Source: Devosia epidermidihirudinis (GTDB lineage: Bacteria > Pseudomonadota > Alphaproteobacteria > Rhizobiales > Devosiaceae). Taken from it: a stretch of DNA of 64,000 bases. A model generated the notes under the pieces. It had not been told where the DNA came from. It did not search any database and saw only the letters and a program-made list of their open reading frames with translations. The DNA is taken from positions 1 through 64,000 of the forward strand of contig NZ_LANJ01000046.1 of NCBI RefSeq assembly GCF_000971295.1. Direction: 5' to 3'. Position 1 is the stretch's first letter, and each line of letters begins with the position of its first letter. Below are positions 1 through 7,849 of this stretch, piece by piece. A program made the translations under genes and the position numbers.

Positions 1-345
1 CCCATCCCACCACGCCCGCCGAAAGATGGATCACCCGGACAAGCCGGGTGATGACGATGGTGGGGGTATTGGGGGCCTATGGGCCGTTGGGGGAAGCACG
101 AAACTCTCCCCCCGTCATTGCCCGGCTTGTCCGGGCAATCCATCTTTCGGCGGGCGTGGTGGGATGGGTCACCCGAACAAGTCGGGTGATGACGATGGTG
201 GGGGTTTTTGCGGGAGGCCCTATGGGCCTTTTGGGGAGGCACGTACCCTCCTCCCGTCATTGCACGGCTTGTCCGGGCAATCCATCTTTCGGCGTGCGTG
301 GAGGCGTGGATCACCCGGACGAGCCGGGTGATGACGATGGTGGGG
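1..345. repeat. Cluster of intergenic palindromic repeats
   Basis: No gene is supported here. The stretch is built from related arms of one palindromic repeat. Arms of the type CACCCGGACAAGCCGGGTG followed by ATGACGATGG occur near 31-60, 169-198 and 304-343. Opposite-facing arms (CGTCATTG, CGGCTTGTCCGGGCAATC, CATCTTTCGGC) occur near 114-153 and 255-294. Bases 1-29 are an exact inverted copy of about 140-168, so a large stem-loop is possible. It lies downstream of ppk2 and may continue to the left of the window. Short reading frames through it are low-complexity and repeat-derived, so I do not call them. Confidence 0.8.
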
Positions 346-365
346 GGATTGGCGGAATGCTCCCC

Positions 366-1223
366 TCAGTCGCCCTTTTCCAGTTTCATGAAATGTTGGG
401 CCGACAAGGTGATCTTGGGGTCGATCTCGCCGATGGCGTCGCGATCCTTGCCCTTGAAGCTGAGCTGATCGAGCACGGTCTGGATGACATTGATGCGGCC
501 ACGGCGTTTGTCGTTGGCGCGGATGATGGTCCAGGGGGCGTGGGTGCTGTCGGTGCGGTCCAGCATGACGTCGCGCGCGGCGCTGTAGGCGTCCCACTTG
601 TCGAGAGCCTGCAGATCGATGGGCGAAAGCTTCCAGACCTTGAGCGGATCGTGACGGCGGTCGTGAAAGCGCTTGAGCTGCATTTCGCGGCCAATCGACA
701 GCCAGAACTTGAACAGGTGGATGCCCTCATTGGTGATGTGCTTTTCAAATGATGGCACTTCATCGAGGAAATGGGCGGTCTGCTCGGGCGTGCAAAAGCC
801 CATGACGGGCTCGACGCCAGCGCGGTTGTACCAGGAGCGGTCAAACAGCACGGTTTCCCCCGCAGCGGGGAACCAGTCGACATAGCGCTGGAAATACCAT
901 TGCGTGCGTTCCCTGTCGTTGGGCTTGGGCAGAGCGGCGATCAGGTTGTAGCGCGGGTTGAGATTTTCGAGATAGGTCTTGATCGTGCCGCCCTTGCCGG
1001 CAGCGTCGCGCCCCTCGAACACCACCATGACCCGCTCGCCGGATTTGGAGAGGTGATCCTGCAGCAGGACGAGCTGCTTTTGCAGGTCCAGCATCTGGGC
1101 TTCATAGACGTCCCAATCCAGCTTATCATCATAGGGATAGCCGCCCGAGCCCATCGCCTTTTTCTTGATGGCTTTGGGCAGGTCTGGATTGTCGATATCA
1201 AAGTCGTCGAAGGGATCGCTCAC
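366..1223 (-). CDS. ppk2: Polyphosphate kinase 2 (PPK2 family, short single-domain form)
   Basis: 285 aa. PPK2 enzymes move phosphate between polyphosphate and nucleoside di- or monophosphates, and short single-domain forms mostly use polyP to make NTPs. Visible family motifs are the Walker A-like GRDAAGKGG at 71-79, the lid motif DRSWYNR at 128-134 and TDSTHAPW at 224-231. Length fits the class. The start is GTG at 1221-1223, preceded by a clear GGAGAG Shine-Dalgarno; the product begins MSDPFDDFD. It is divergent from a PhoR-like sensor kinase 97 bp away, which suggests a shared phosphate theme, though no convincing PHO box was found between them. Substrate preference cannot be told from sequence. 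Confidence 0.93.
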   Translation of the reverse strand: MSDPFDDFDIDNPDLPKAIKKKAMGSGGYPYDDKLDWDVYEAQMLDLQKQLVLLQDHLSKSGERVMVVFEGRDAAGKGGTIKTYLENLNPRYNLIAALPKPNDRERTQWYFQRYVDWFPAAGETVLFDRSWYNRAGVEPVMGFCTPEQTAHFLDEVPSFEKHITNEGIHLFKFWLSIGREMQLKRFHDRRHDPLKVWKLSPIDLQALDKWDAYSAARDVMLDRTDSTHAPWTIIRANDKRRGRINVIQTVLDQLSFKGKDRDAIGEIDPKITLSAQHFMKLEKGD

Positions 1224-1275
1224 TCTTGTCTCTCCGTTGTCATGTTCATCGTGCTATGAAGGCGGTTCCGCGCGC

Positions 1276-1301
1276 AAGGGGCGACGCGCCGCCCTTTTTT
1301 T
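1276..1301 (+). other. Leader hairpin with T-run ahead of the sensor kinase
   Basis: An imperfect stem, AAGGGGCG with CGCCCTT, is followed by seven T residues and ends about 20 bases before the kinase ATG. It resembles an intrinsic terminator, but no plus-strand gene precedes it. It could be an attenuator in the kinase leader or chance. Low confidence. Confidence 0.25.
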
Positions 1302-1320
1302 GCTGCTGACGAAACGATCC

Positions 1321-2610
1321 ATGGACGAAACAAGTTCAAACCATTCCGTGCCGCCTCTGACGGCGGCTGTGACGCGCATCGTGGCACAGGCGAGCCTGTT
1401 GGCAGGCGTTGCCGGTGTCTTCATCGCGCTGACGCTGTTTGGTGATCTGGCCATTGTTCCGGCCATCCTTGGGTTTCTCGCGATTGTTGCCGCTGTCGCC
1501 GTAATCCCACTGGGTGTCGTTACGGTGACGCAGACCGTTCCCGAAGCGGCGCCGGCGCTGCCTTCGGTGTCCGAGGACATTCCCGTCTTTGCCTTTGCCG
1601 ATGCGCTGACCGACCCCTGCATGGTGCTGGACCGCCGCATGGTGCTGCTACACGCCAATGACGCTGCCCGTCGCCAGTTCACCACGCTGGCCGATGGTCG
1701 CCCGATTACCCTCTCCATCCGCAATCCCGAACTGCTCAATGCCATCGACACGGTGAACCGCACTGGCGCTGCAGCAATTGTCGAGCTGCATGAAACGCTG
1801 CCGTCGGAAACCTGGGATCGCGTGGTGGTTGCGCCACTGGCGCGGCCGGGGATCGATTGGGCCAGTGACGAAAACCGGCAGTGGATCGTGACGGTCCAGA
1901 GCCTGACCGAGCTCAAGCGCGTTGAAGCGTTGCGCTCCGATTTCATCGCCAATGCCAGCCACGAATTGCGCACGCCGCTGGCCTCGCTCCTGGGCTTTAT
2001 CGACACGTTGCTTGGCCCCGCTGCCAAGGACGCCGTAGCGCGTGAGAAGTTTTTGGGCATCATGCGCGGGCAGGCCGAACGCATGAGCAAGCTGATCGAC
2101 GATCTGCTGAGCCTGTCGCGCATCGAAATGCACCAGCATGTGCGCCCCACCGGCAGCATTGATCTGGCCGGGCTGTTGCGCGAAGTGCGTGAGGGCCTGT
2201 CGATGCAGGCCAAGGCGAGTGAACTCGATGTGCAGCTCAGCCTGTTCGAAGGCCCGACGACCACAACGGGCGACCGTGGCCAGCTCTACGAAGTGTTCGA
2301 AAACCTGCTCGATAACGCCATCAAATATGGTGCGGGTGGCAAGACGGTCGAACTGAGCCTTGCGCCATCGAGCCGTCCGGGCTTTCAGCATCAGGTGACG
2401 ATCATCGACCACGGCCCCGGCGTGGAGCCCGAGCATGTGCCGCGCCTCACCGAGCGCTTTTATCGCATCGATGCCGATATCACGCGCAAGAAGAAGGGCA
2501 CCGGCCTGGGCCTTGCCATCGTCAAGCACATCGTCAACCGCCACCGTGGCCAGCTGACCATTCGCAGCAAGCCCGGCGAGGGCATGCGCGTGGACGTGTT
2601 CCTGCCGTAA
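1321..2610 (+). CDS. Sensor histidine kinase, PhoR-like
   Basis: 429 aa from ATG 1321. Two hydrophobic segments (about residues 22-45 and 46-68) form a membrane anchor. A PAS-like sensor follows (about 85-195), then a HisKA domain with the phospho-acceptor SHELRTP motif (His214), then an HATPase domain with N box (FENLLDNAIKYG) and G boxes (DHGPGV and GTGLGLAIV). This order, with a short N-terminal membrane hairpin and one PAS, is that of PhoR, the phosphate-starvation sensor. No response regulator (PhoB) or pst genes are adjacent, so it is an orphan within this window. Divergent ppk2 supports a phosphate role. An upstream in-frame extension is possible but would cover the hairpin region and is not favoured. 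Confidence 0.85.
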   Translation: MDETSSNHSVPPLTAAVTRIVAQASLLAGVAGVFIALTLFGDLAIVPAILGFLAIVAAVAVIPLGVVTVTQTVPEAAPALPSVSEDIPVFAFADALTDPCMVLDRRMVLLHANDAARRQFTTLADGRPITLSIRNPELLNAIDTVNRTGAAAIVELHETLPSETWDRVVVAPLARPGIDWASDENRQWIVTVQSLTELKRVEALRSDFIANASHELRTPLASLLGFIDTLLGPAAKDAVAREKFLGIMRGQAERMSKLIDDLLSLSRIEMHQHVRPTGSIDLAGLLREVREGLSMQAKASELDVQLSLFEGPTTTTGDRGQLYEVFENLLDNAIKYGAGGKTVELSLAPSSRPGFQHQVTIIDHGPGVEPEHVPRLTERFYRIDADITRKKKGTGLGLAIVKHIVNRHRGQLTIRSKPGEGMRVDVFLP

Positions 2611-2631
2611 CTTTTGTTTTCAGTAGACCTC

Positions 2632-2718
2632 ATCCTGAACTTGTCGAAGGATGAGGGCGTGTGCTGATGACAACGCGGGCTCGACCTTGTGGTTCGACTG
2701 GCTCACCATGAGGTCTTG
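2632..2718. repeat. Intergenic repeat, AGACCTCATCCTGA family
   Basis: It contains AGTAGACCTCATCCTGA, TCGAAGGATGAGG and the opposite-facing GGTTCGACTGGCTCACCATG with AGGTCT. The same two arms recur at 50907-50997. This is a dispersed palindromic repeat, not a gene. Confidence 0.75.
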
Positions 2719-2782
2719 GGGACTTTTTTCATCTTCTGGGGCGATCTAGAGTGCTCGTATCATCCAGAAAGTGGTATCGAAC

Positions 2783-3181
2783 ATGTCCCAGACCTTTACC
2801 CCCTTCCTGACCTTTCAGAACGGTCAAGCCGAAGCGGCCATGACTTTCTATTGCTCGGTATTTCCCGATAGCCAGATCACGCGCATCAACCGCTACACAG
2901 TGGGGATGCCGGGGCCGGAGGGCACGGTGATCACCGCAGAGTTCACGCTGGGTGGTCGCACGTTCATGGCGTCGGACAGCTTCATCACCCACGATTGGGA
3001 TTTTACGCCCGCCATATCGGTCTATGTCGAATGCCAGTCGCGCGCCGAGCTTGAGGCGGCGTTTGCGGCGCTCAGCGAGGGCGGGCGAGTCTATATGCCA
3101 GCCGACAATTATGGCTTCTCGCAACTCTTCGGCTGGGTCGGCGACCGGTTCGGCGTCACCTGGCAGCTCAATCTGGCGTAA
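2783..3181 (+). CDS. PhnB/VOC-fold small protein (3-demethylubiquinone-9 methyltransferase-like domain)
   Basis: 132 aa from ATG 2783 (a GTG four codons earlier is possible). The start TPFLTFQNGQAEAAMTFY and the later YTVGMPGPEGTV segment are typical of the PhnB-like branch of the vicinal oxygen chelate fold. Proteins of this branch are small cytosolic dimers, mostly of unknown substrate. The name 3-demethylubiquinone methyltransferase attached to the domain is historical and should not be read as an activity. It stands alone between the kinase and gcrA, facing gcrA across a bidirectional terminator. Confidence 0.8.
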   Translation: MSQTFTPFLTFQNGQAEAAMTFYCSVFPDSQITRINRYTVGMPGPEGTVITAEFTLGGRTFMASDSFITHDWDFTPAISVYVECQSRAELEAAFAALSEGGRVYMPADNYGFSQLFGWVGDRFGVTWQLNLA

Positions 3182-3193
3182 GCGCCCAAACAA

Positions 3194-3216
3194 AAAGGGC
3201 GCCGGTGGCGCCCTTT
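3194..3216. terminator. Bidirectional intrinsic terminator
   Basis: A perfect 10-bp stem, AAAGGGCGCC (3194-3203) with GGCGCCCTTT (3207-3216), with a GGT loop and A/T tracts on both sides. It lies between the convergent VOC gene and gcrA and can serve both strands. Confidence 0.85.
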
Positions 3217-3233
3217 GATGATCTCGGTGTCGA

Positions 3234-3824
3234 TTAACGACGCTTTTTGTCGAGCTGGTGGTAGGCTCGGCGCGAGTGGAAGTCGCAATAGGGGCCGGTT
3301 TCCAGGCTGTGCTGACCGCAGAAATAAAATTCTTTGCTCAGCGGATCGCCGATTGGCCACTTGCAGGTGTGTTCGTTCAGCTGCAGCAGGCTCAGGCGCT
3401 TGTCTTCGGGGATGTACAGCTCTGCGGCGACTGGCGCGACATAGAGCTCGGTTTCCATTTCCGGGTCCATCGCCAGCGCCGTTGCGCCGATCGACTGCGG
3501 GCGTGCGGCCTGCATAACCGGGCGCGGCTTGGCCGCTGCGCTCATCGGAGAATGGCTTGCCGAGGGGCTTGCAACGCGGCGCGGGGCCGGACGTGGCGCC
3601 GGACGGGCGCGCGGTGCAGTATTGGTTGGCTTTGCTCTTGCCGACAGCTTGAGACGGTGCACCTTGCCGATGACGGCATTGCGAGTGACGCCCTGGCCCA
3701 GCTCTCCGGCGATCTGGCTTGCGCTCAGACCTTCCATCCAGAGCTTCTTCAAGGTCTCGACGCGCTCGTCAGTCCAGCCCGCCGCTTGTGCTCCTGAATC
3801 CATCGTCAAAACAGAATCCTTCAT
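3234..3824 (-). CDS. gcrA: GcrA cell cycle regulator
   Basis: 196 aa from ATG 3824, or 189 aa from ATG 3803 (MDSGAQ); neither has a strong ribosome site. The N-terminal helix-turn-helix begins GWTDERVETLKKLW and contains SASQIAGELG and TRNAVIGKVHRL, the GcrA signature. A Pro/Ala/Arg-rich linker follows. The conserved C-terminal module CKWPIGDP, FCGQHS and PYCDFH binds sigma-70 region 2 in characterised GcrA. In Caulobacter, GcrA activates sigma-70 promoters that carry GANTC sites methylated by CcrM. Five GANTC sites lie over and upstream of this gene's start, which suggests control by methylation or autoregulation. It faces the VOC gene across a terminator. Confidence 0.95.
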   Translation of the reverse strand: MKDSVLTMDSGAQAAGWTDERVETLKKLWMEGLSASQIAGELGQGVTRNAVIGKVHRLKLSARAKPTNTAPRARPAPRPAPRRVASPSASHSPMSAAAKPRPVMQAARPQSIGATALAMDPEMETELYVAPVAAELYIPEDKRLSLLQLNEHTCKWPIGDPLSKEFYFCGQHSLETGPYCDFHSRRAYHQLDKKRR

Positions 3825-4009
3825 TGTGCTGCCAAATGGCCCTGGCAGCCGTAAACGTCTAGAAGTCGTATGTTGAGTGGGTCCGCCACACGAGATATCG
3901 TGTTCCCAACGGTTCTTAGACTACGCCATTGCAGGAATCGGGATCAAGAGTCGGGGCAGAGTTTCCCCGTAAATTCAGTGGTTAAAATTGTCCTAACAAA
4001 TTCTGAGTC
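3796..4009. promoter_or_regulatory. GANTC (CcrM-type) site cluster at the gcrA 5' end
   Basis: GAATC occurs at 3796, 3814 and 3935, and GAGTC at 3948 and 4005: five CcrM-type sites in 214 bases, where about one per 256 is expected at random. They cover the gcrA start codons and upstream region. Otherwise the 346-base gap 3825-4170 holds only the argD promoter and hairpin described separately. Confidence 0.55.
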
Positions 4010-4034
4010 AAATCAGCGGCTTGCCGCGGGAACA

Positions 4035-4101
4035 TTGACTTGCCTGACAAAATTAGCCTAACTCACACCCACAAAACGCGCTGCGCATAGAGCGCGTTTT
4101 T
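4035..4101 (+). promoter_or_regulatory. Candidate argD promoter and leader hairpin
   Basis: TTGACT (4035-4040), a 17-base spacer and CTAACT (4058-4063) resemble a sigma-70 promoter. Just downstream, AAAACGCGCT (4073-4082) and AGCGCGTTTT (4091-4100) form a 10-bp stem followed by T, like an intrinsic terminator at the start of the argD leader. It could be an attenuator, or the end of a short RNA. No leader ORF with arginine codons is obvious. Confidence 0.4.
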
Positions 4102-4170
4102 CATTTGTGTGGCTAGAATGCCACGCTTCGTCCCACCGCTGTTCAATCGTCCAAATTCAAGGAATTCAAT

Positions 4171-5370
4171 ATGTCCGCGCTCTATGGCACATACGCCCGG
4201 TCCGATCTCGCTTTCGAGCGGGGCGAGGGTATGCGCCTATACGATCAGCACGGACGAGAATACCTGGATTTCCACTCTGGCATCGCGGTCAACGCGCTGG
4301 GCCATGGCGACGCCCATATTGTGTCGGCGCTCAAGAGTGCGGCTGAAAAGGTGTGGCACACGTCCAATGTGTTCACCATTCCCGAGCAGGAAAAGCTGGG
4401 CCAGCGTCTGGTCGATGCCACCTTTGCGGACTCGGTGTTCTTCACCAATTCAGGCGCCGAAGCGCTGGAATGCGCCATTAAGACCGCGCGGCACTATTTC
4501 TGGGCCAAGGGCGAGGTTGACCGCTACGAGGTCATCGCCTTTACCGGCTCCTTCCATGGCCGCACCATGGGCACCATCGCTGCTGGCGGCAATCCGAGCT
4601 ATCTCGAAGGCTTCGGCCCGGTCATGCCCGGCTTCAAGCACACCGCGCCCGGCGATCTCGACGCCGTCAAGGCGCTGATCGGACCGCAGACCTGTGCCAT
4701 CCTGATCGAAACGGTGCAGGGCGAGGGCGGGGTGACCGCCATGAGCAATGAATTCATGCAGGGCCTGCGCGCGCTGTGCGACGAGCACGGCCTGCTGCTG
4801 ATCCTTGACGAAGTACAGTGCGGCTATGGCCGGACCGGGCGCTTCTTTGCCTTTGAGTGGAGCGGCATCGTTCCCGATATCGTTGCGGTGGCCAAGGCTA
4901 TCGGCGGCGGTTTCCCGCTCGGCGCCTGCCTCGCCAAGGGCGATGTCGCGGCCTCGATGGTCCCCGGCACGCATGGCTCGACTTATGGCGGCAACCCTCT
5001 GGCCACAGCCGTTGGCAATGCCGTGCTGGATCGTATTCTGGCACCGGGCTTCATCGACCAGGTCAATACCATGGGCCAGCGTCTCGCATGGCATCTGCAG
5101 CAGCTTGCGCAGAAATACCCTGACTACGTACTTGAGCTGCGCGGCAAGGGCTTGCTGGCCGGCATCAAGATCGCGCCGCCCGTGCGGGATTTCGTGGCGC
5201 GTCTGCGCGACGATCATCAGCTGCTGGCCGTTGGCGCAGGCGATAACGTCCTGCGGCTGCTGCCACCACTGATCGTAACCGAAGCCGATATCGAAGAGGC
5301 CGTGGGCAAGCTCGCGGCGGCCTTTGAGGCAATCGAGGCGGAGGCCGTCACGGCCCCGGCGGTTGGCTAA
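4171..5370 (+). CDS. argD: Acetylornithine aminotransferase
   Basis: 399 aa. Class III PLP aminotransferase that converts N-acetylglutamate semialdehyde to N-acetylornithine with glutamate as donor, in cytosolic arginine synthesis; many ArgD enzymes also serve lysine synthesis. Visible are the glycine-rich NSGAEALE at 93-100, [10 protein letters not shown] near 125, [12 protein letters not shown] with the PLP-binding Asp213, and the Schiff-base Lys242 in [13 protein letters not shown]. Length is normal. ATG 4171 follows AAGGAATTC at good spacing. argF is 119 bp downstream and hslO follows, an order common in alphaproteobacteria, so the three are probably co-transcribed. Confidence 0.95.
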   Translation: MSALYGTYARSDLAFERGEGMRLYDQHGREYLDFHSGIAVNALGHGDAHIVSALKSAAEKVWHTSNVFTIPEQEKLGQRLVDATFADSVFFTNSGAEALECAIKTARHYFWAKGEVDRYEVIAFTGSFHGRTMGTIAAGGNPSYLEGFGPVMPGFKHTAPGDLDAVKALIGPQTCAILIETVQGEGGVTAMSNEFMQGLRALCDEHGLLLILDEVQCGYGRTGRFFAFEWSGIVPDIVAVAKAIGGGFPLGACLAKGDVAASMVPGTHGSTYGGNPLATAVGNAVLDRILAPGFIDQVNTMGQRLAWHLQQLAQKYPDYVLELRGKGLLAGIKIAPPVRDFVARLRDDHQLLAVGAGDNVLRLLPPLIVTEADIEEAVGKLAAAFEAIEAEAVTAPAVG

Positions 5371-5489
5371 CATGGTGATGGGCCGCGATACTCGGCGACG
5401 AGGTAGCTTGTTCCCTCCACCCTGACGGGCGGGACGCAAGACGCCGAGCACTGGCTCATCAACATCGCTTTATCAAAGGAAACCGGCCC

Positions 5490-6422
5490 ATGACCTCGAC
5501 CGGCACCCCACGGCATTTTCTCAATATCGACGACTTCTCCTATTCTGAACTCCGCGGCATGCTCAACGCCGCTGGCTCGCTCAAGGCGCGCCTCAAAGAC
5601 GGTGACCGCCCGCAATTGTTGAAAGACAAGGTGCTGGCGATGATCTTCGACAAGCAGTCGACCCGCACCCGCGTCAGCTTTGACGTGGGCATGCGCCAGC
5701 TTGGCGGCGAGACCATCATGCTGTCGGGCCAGGAAATGCAGCTGAGCCGCGAAGAAACGCTGGCCGATACGGCACGCGTCATGAGCCGCTATGTCGACGC
5801 CATCATGATCCGTATCCTCAGCCACGCCGATCTGACCGAGCTGGCCGACTACTCGACCGTTCCCGTGATCAACGGGCTGACGCGCCGCGCGCATCCCTGC
5901 CAGATCATGGCTGACCTGATGACCTTTGAGGAACACCGTGGCCCGATCAAGGGTGCCAAGGTGGCCTGGGTGGGTGACAGCAACAACGTGCTGCACTCCT
6001 GGGTCAACGCGGCCGAACTGTTCGAATGCGAGCTGACCATAGCGGTGCCAGACGAATACTGGCCCGAAAAGGACCTGATGCTCGATATCGAGAAGGCCGG
6101 CAAATGGGTCAAGCTAATCGAGGACCCGCGCGAAGCGGCCGAGAATGCCGACCTCATCATCGCCGATACCTGGGTATCGATGGGTGACACCGACGCCGCC
6201 GAACGCCGCCGGGTCTTGAAACCCTACCAGGTGAACACCAATTTGATGGCCTTGGCGAACAAAGACGCTTTGTTCATGCACTGCCTGCCCGCCCATCGCG
6301 GCGACGAGGTGACCGACGAAGTGATCGATGGTCCCCAGTCGGTAGTGTTCGACGAAGCCGAAAACCGCCTGCACGCCCAAAAAGCCATCCTGTGCTGGTC
6401 CCTCGGGGTCGACGTCAACTAG
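5490..6422 (+). CDS. argF: Ornithine carbamoyltransferase
   Basis: 310 aa. Joins carbamoyl phosphate and ornithine to give citrulline in arginine biosynthesis; usually a cytosolic trimer. Diagnostic motifs are present: STRTR (57-61) for carbamoyl phosphate, HPCQ (135-138), DTWVSMGD (226-233) in the ornithine-closing loop, and HCLPAHRG (from His264) with the active-site Cys265. ATG 5490 follows AAAGGAAACC. It lies in the argD-argF-hslO run. The 198-base gap to hslO carries a palindromic repeat, which might reduce read-through. Confidence 0.96.
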   Translation: MTSTGTPRHFLNIDDFSYSELRGMLNAAGSLKARLKDGDRPQLLKDKVLAMIFDKQSTRTRVSFDVGMRQLGGETIMLSGQEMQLSREETLADTARVMSRYVDAIMIRILSHADLTELADYSTVPVINGLTRRAHPCQIMADLMTFEEHRGPIKGAKVAWVGDSNNVLHSWVNAAELFECELTIAVPDEYWPEKDLMLDIEKAGKWVKLIEDPREAAENADLIIADTWVSMGDTDAAERRRVLKPYQVNTNLMALANKDALFMHCLPAHRGDEVTDEVIDGPQSVVFDEAENRLHAQKAILCWSLGVDVN

Positions 6423-6459
6423 CGGTTCCATCCGCTGCCAACGGTTGCATCAAACACCG

Positions 6460-6536
6460 TGTCATCCCCGCGAAAGCGGGGATCTCCCTTTTGGGAGCCA
6501 TAGCTACAAGTCGTCCCGCCCCTGCGGGAATGACAT
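6460..6536. repeat. Intergenic palindromic repeat, TCATCCCCGCGAAAGCGGGG family
   Basis: Opposing arms GTCATCCCCGCGAAAGCGGG and CCCCTGCGGGAATGACA flank a short centre. The same family appears as a nearly perfect palindrome at 51993-52073. It sits between argF and hslO. Confidence 0.75.
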
Positions 6537-6620
6537 TGTGGTTGGCTGTGACACGGTGGATATTGCGCGAGACCGTGGAACGTCACCGCTTGAGGGTTTA
6601 GCCTCAAGAAAGCCAATTGA

Positions 6621-7622
6621 ATGACTACGGAACTGACCGCCATGACTGATGACCTGATGTCCGCCCTGGGTCTGGACCGCCCCGAAACCGGCGATGACGC
6701 CGTGCTGCCGTTCACGCTCGACAAGCTCGATACGCGTGGTCGCGCCGTCCGTCTCGGCGATGCGCTCGACACCATTCTCAACCGCCACAACTACCCGGCT
6801 CCTGTCGCCCGCCTGCTCGGCGAGGCCGTTGTGCTGGCAGCGTTGATCGGCTCTTCGCTCAAGTTCGAAGGTCGCTTCATCATGCAGACCCAGACCGATG
6901 GTCCGGTGAAGCTGATCGTGGTGGATTTCGACGCGCCAGATGGCCTGCGTGGCTATGCGAGGTTTGACCATGATGCGCTGCTCAAGTTTGCCGAGGAAGG
7001 CAAGACCCGCCCGGCTGACCTGCTGGGCAAGGGGCACTTGGCGATGACCATCGACCAGGGCCCCAATACAGAGCGCTATCAGGGCATCGTGGCGCTCGAA
7101 GGCGCCTCGCTCGAAGAGGTCGCGCATACCTATTTCATGCAGTCCGAACAGATCCCCACCATGGTGCGTCTGGCGGTGGCCGAGTTCCAGCAGAAGGGCG
7201 ATCATCGTCCGCACTGGCGCGCCGGTGGCGTGCTGATCCAGCACCTGCCCGAGCATGGCATGAGCCATGTTGCCGATCTGCCGGGCGATGGCAATTTCGA
7301 GAACACCGACGAAGCCGATGGCTGGAGCGAGGCCAAGGCGCTTCTGACCACGCTCGAAGACGTCGAGCTGGCCGATCCCGATCTGTCGCCAGAACGGCTG
7401 CTGTTCCGGCTCTATCACGAGACCGGCGTGCGCGTGTTTTCGCCCATGCCAATGGTCGAGCGCTGCACCTGCTCGGCCGACCGCATCGAGGACATGCTCT
7501 CGACCAGCTTTACCGCCGAAGACCGCGAGGAAATGGCGGTGGATGGGGAGATCGAAGTGGTCTGTGAGTTCTGTTCAACCGCCTATCACTTCAATCCGCA
7601 TCAGTTCGAAGCCAAGCATTGA
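6621..7622 (+). CDS. hslO: Redox-regulated chaperone Hsp33
   Basis: 333 aa. Hsp33 is a cytosolic holdase. Four zinc-bound cysteines release zinc under oxidation, which exposes the substrate-binding surface. Here the zinc cluster is CTC at Cys282 and Cys284 plus CEFC at Cys315 and Cys318, matching the CxC...CxxC pattern. The first 260 residues match the chaperone core, including RAVRLGDALDTIL and the GRFIMQTQTDGPVKLIV strand. ATG 6621 follows AAGAAAG. It is last in the argD-argF-hslO run and ends at a strong terminator. The somewhat longer N-terminus (MTTELTAMTDDLMSALGLD) leaves an alternative start at the internal ATG 6642. Confidence 0.95.
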   Translation: MTTELTAMTDDLMSALGLDRPETGDDAVLPFTLDKLDTRGRAVRLGDALDTILNRHNYPAPVARLLGEAVVLAALIGSSLKFEGRFIMQTQTDGPVKLIVVDFDAPDGLRGYARFDHDALLKFAEEGKTRPADLLGKGHLAMTIDQGPNTERYQGIVALEGASLEEVAHTYFMQSEQIPTMVRLAVAEFQQKGDHRPHWRAGGVLIQHLPEHGMSHVADLPGDGNFENTDEADGWSEAKALLTTLEDVELADPDLSPERLLFRLYHETGVRVFSPMPMVERCTCSADRIEDMLSTSFTAEDREEMAVDGEIEVVCEFCSTAYHFNPHQFEAKH

Positions 7623-7640
7623 CCGGCCTGACACCTGGTC

Positions 7641-7668
7641 AAACGGCCGCCTTCGGGCGGCCGTTTTT
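7641..7668 (+). terminator. Intrinsic terminator of the argD-argF-hslO run
   Basis: A perfect 11-bp stem, AAACGGCCGCC (7641-7651) with GGCGGCCGTTT (7656-7666), a TTCG tetraloop and a T5 tract, 18 bases after the hslO stop. Confidence 0.92.
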
Positions 7669-7707
7669 GTTTGGACGTTAACCTGTCATTAATCACGATA
7701 TCGTCGT

Positions 7708-7749
7708 CCCCTGGGAGCATGCGTAAATATACGGATGATCTCCCGGGGG
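7708..7749 (+). other. Leader hairpin upstream of the glycosyltransferase
   Basis: CCCCTGGGAG (7708-7717) can pair with CTCCCGGGGG (7740-7749) with one G-T pair, around a 22-base AT-richer loop. It is in the presumed 5' leader, roughly 100 bases before the start. Function unknown. Confidence 0.3.
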
Positions 7750-7849
7750 GCGAGATGAGGGGACCGAGCACACCCGCACAGCATTGCGCCTGGCGACCGT
7801 TGGCGGGCGCGCGCAGCCGTCTGCCATTCATTCTAGGCCGGGTGCGCTG

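Noticed and set aside
26..752. Overlapping plus-strand reading frames before and inside ppk2
   Set aside because: They are translations of the repeat cluster and the antisense of ppk2. They show repeat-derived low complexity and no family resemblance.
1224..1320. Possible PHO box between ppk2 and the PhoR-like gene
   Set aside because: TTGTCATGTTC is only one half-like match; the second seven-base repeat of a PHO box is not there.
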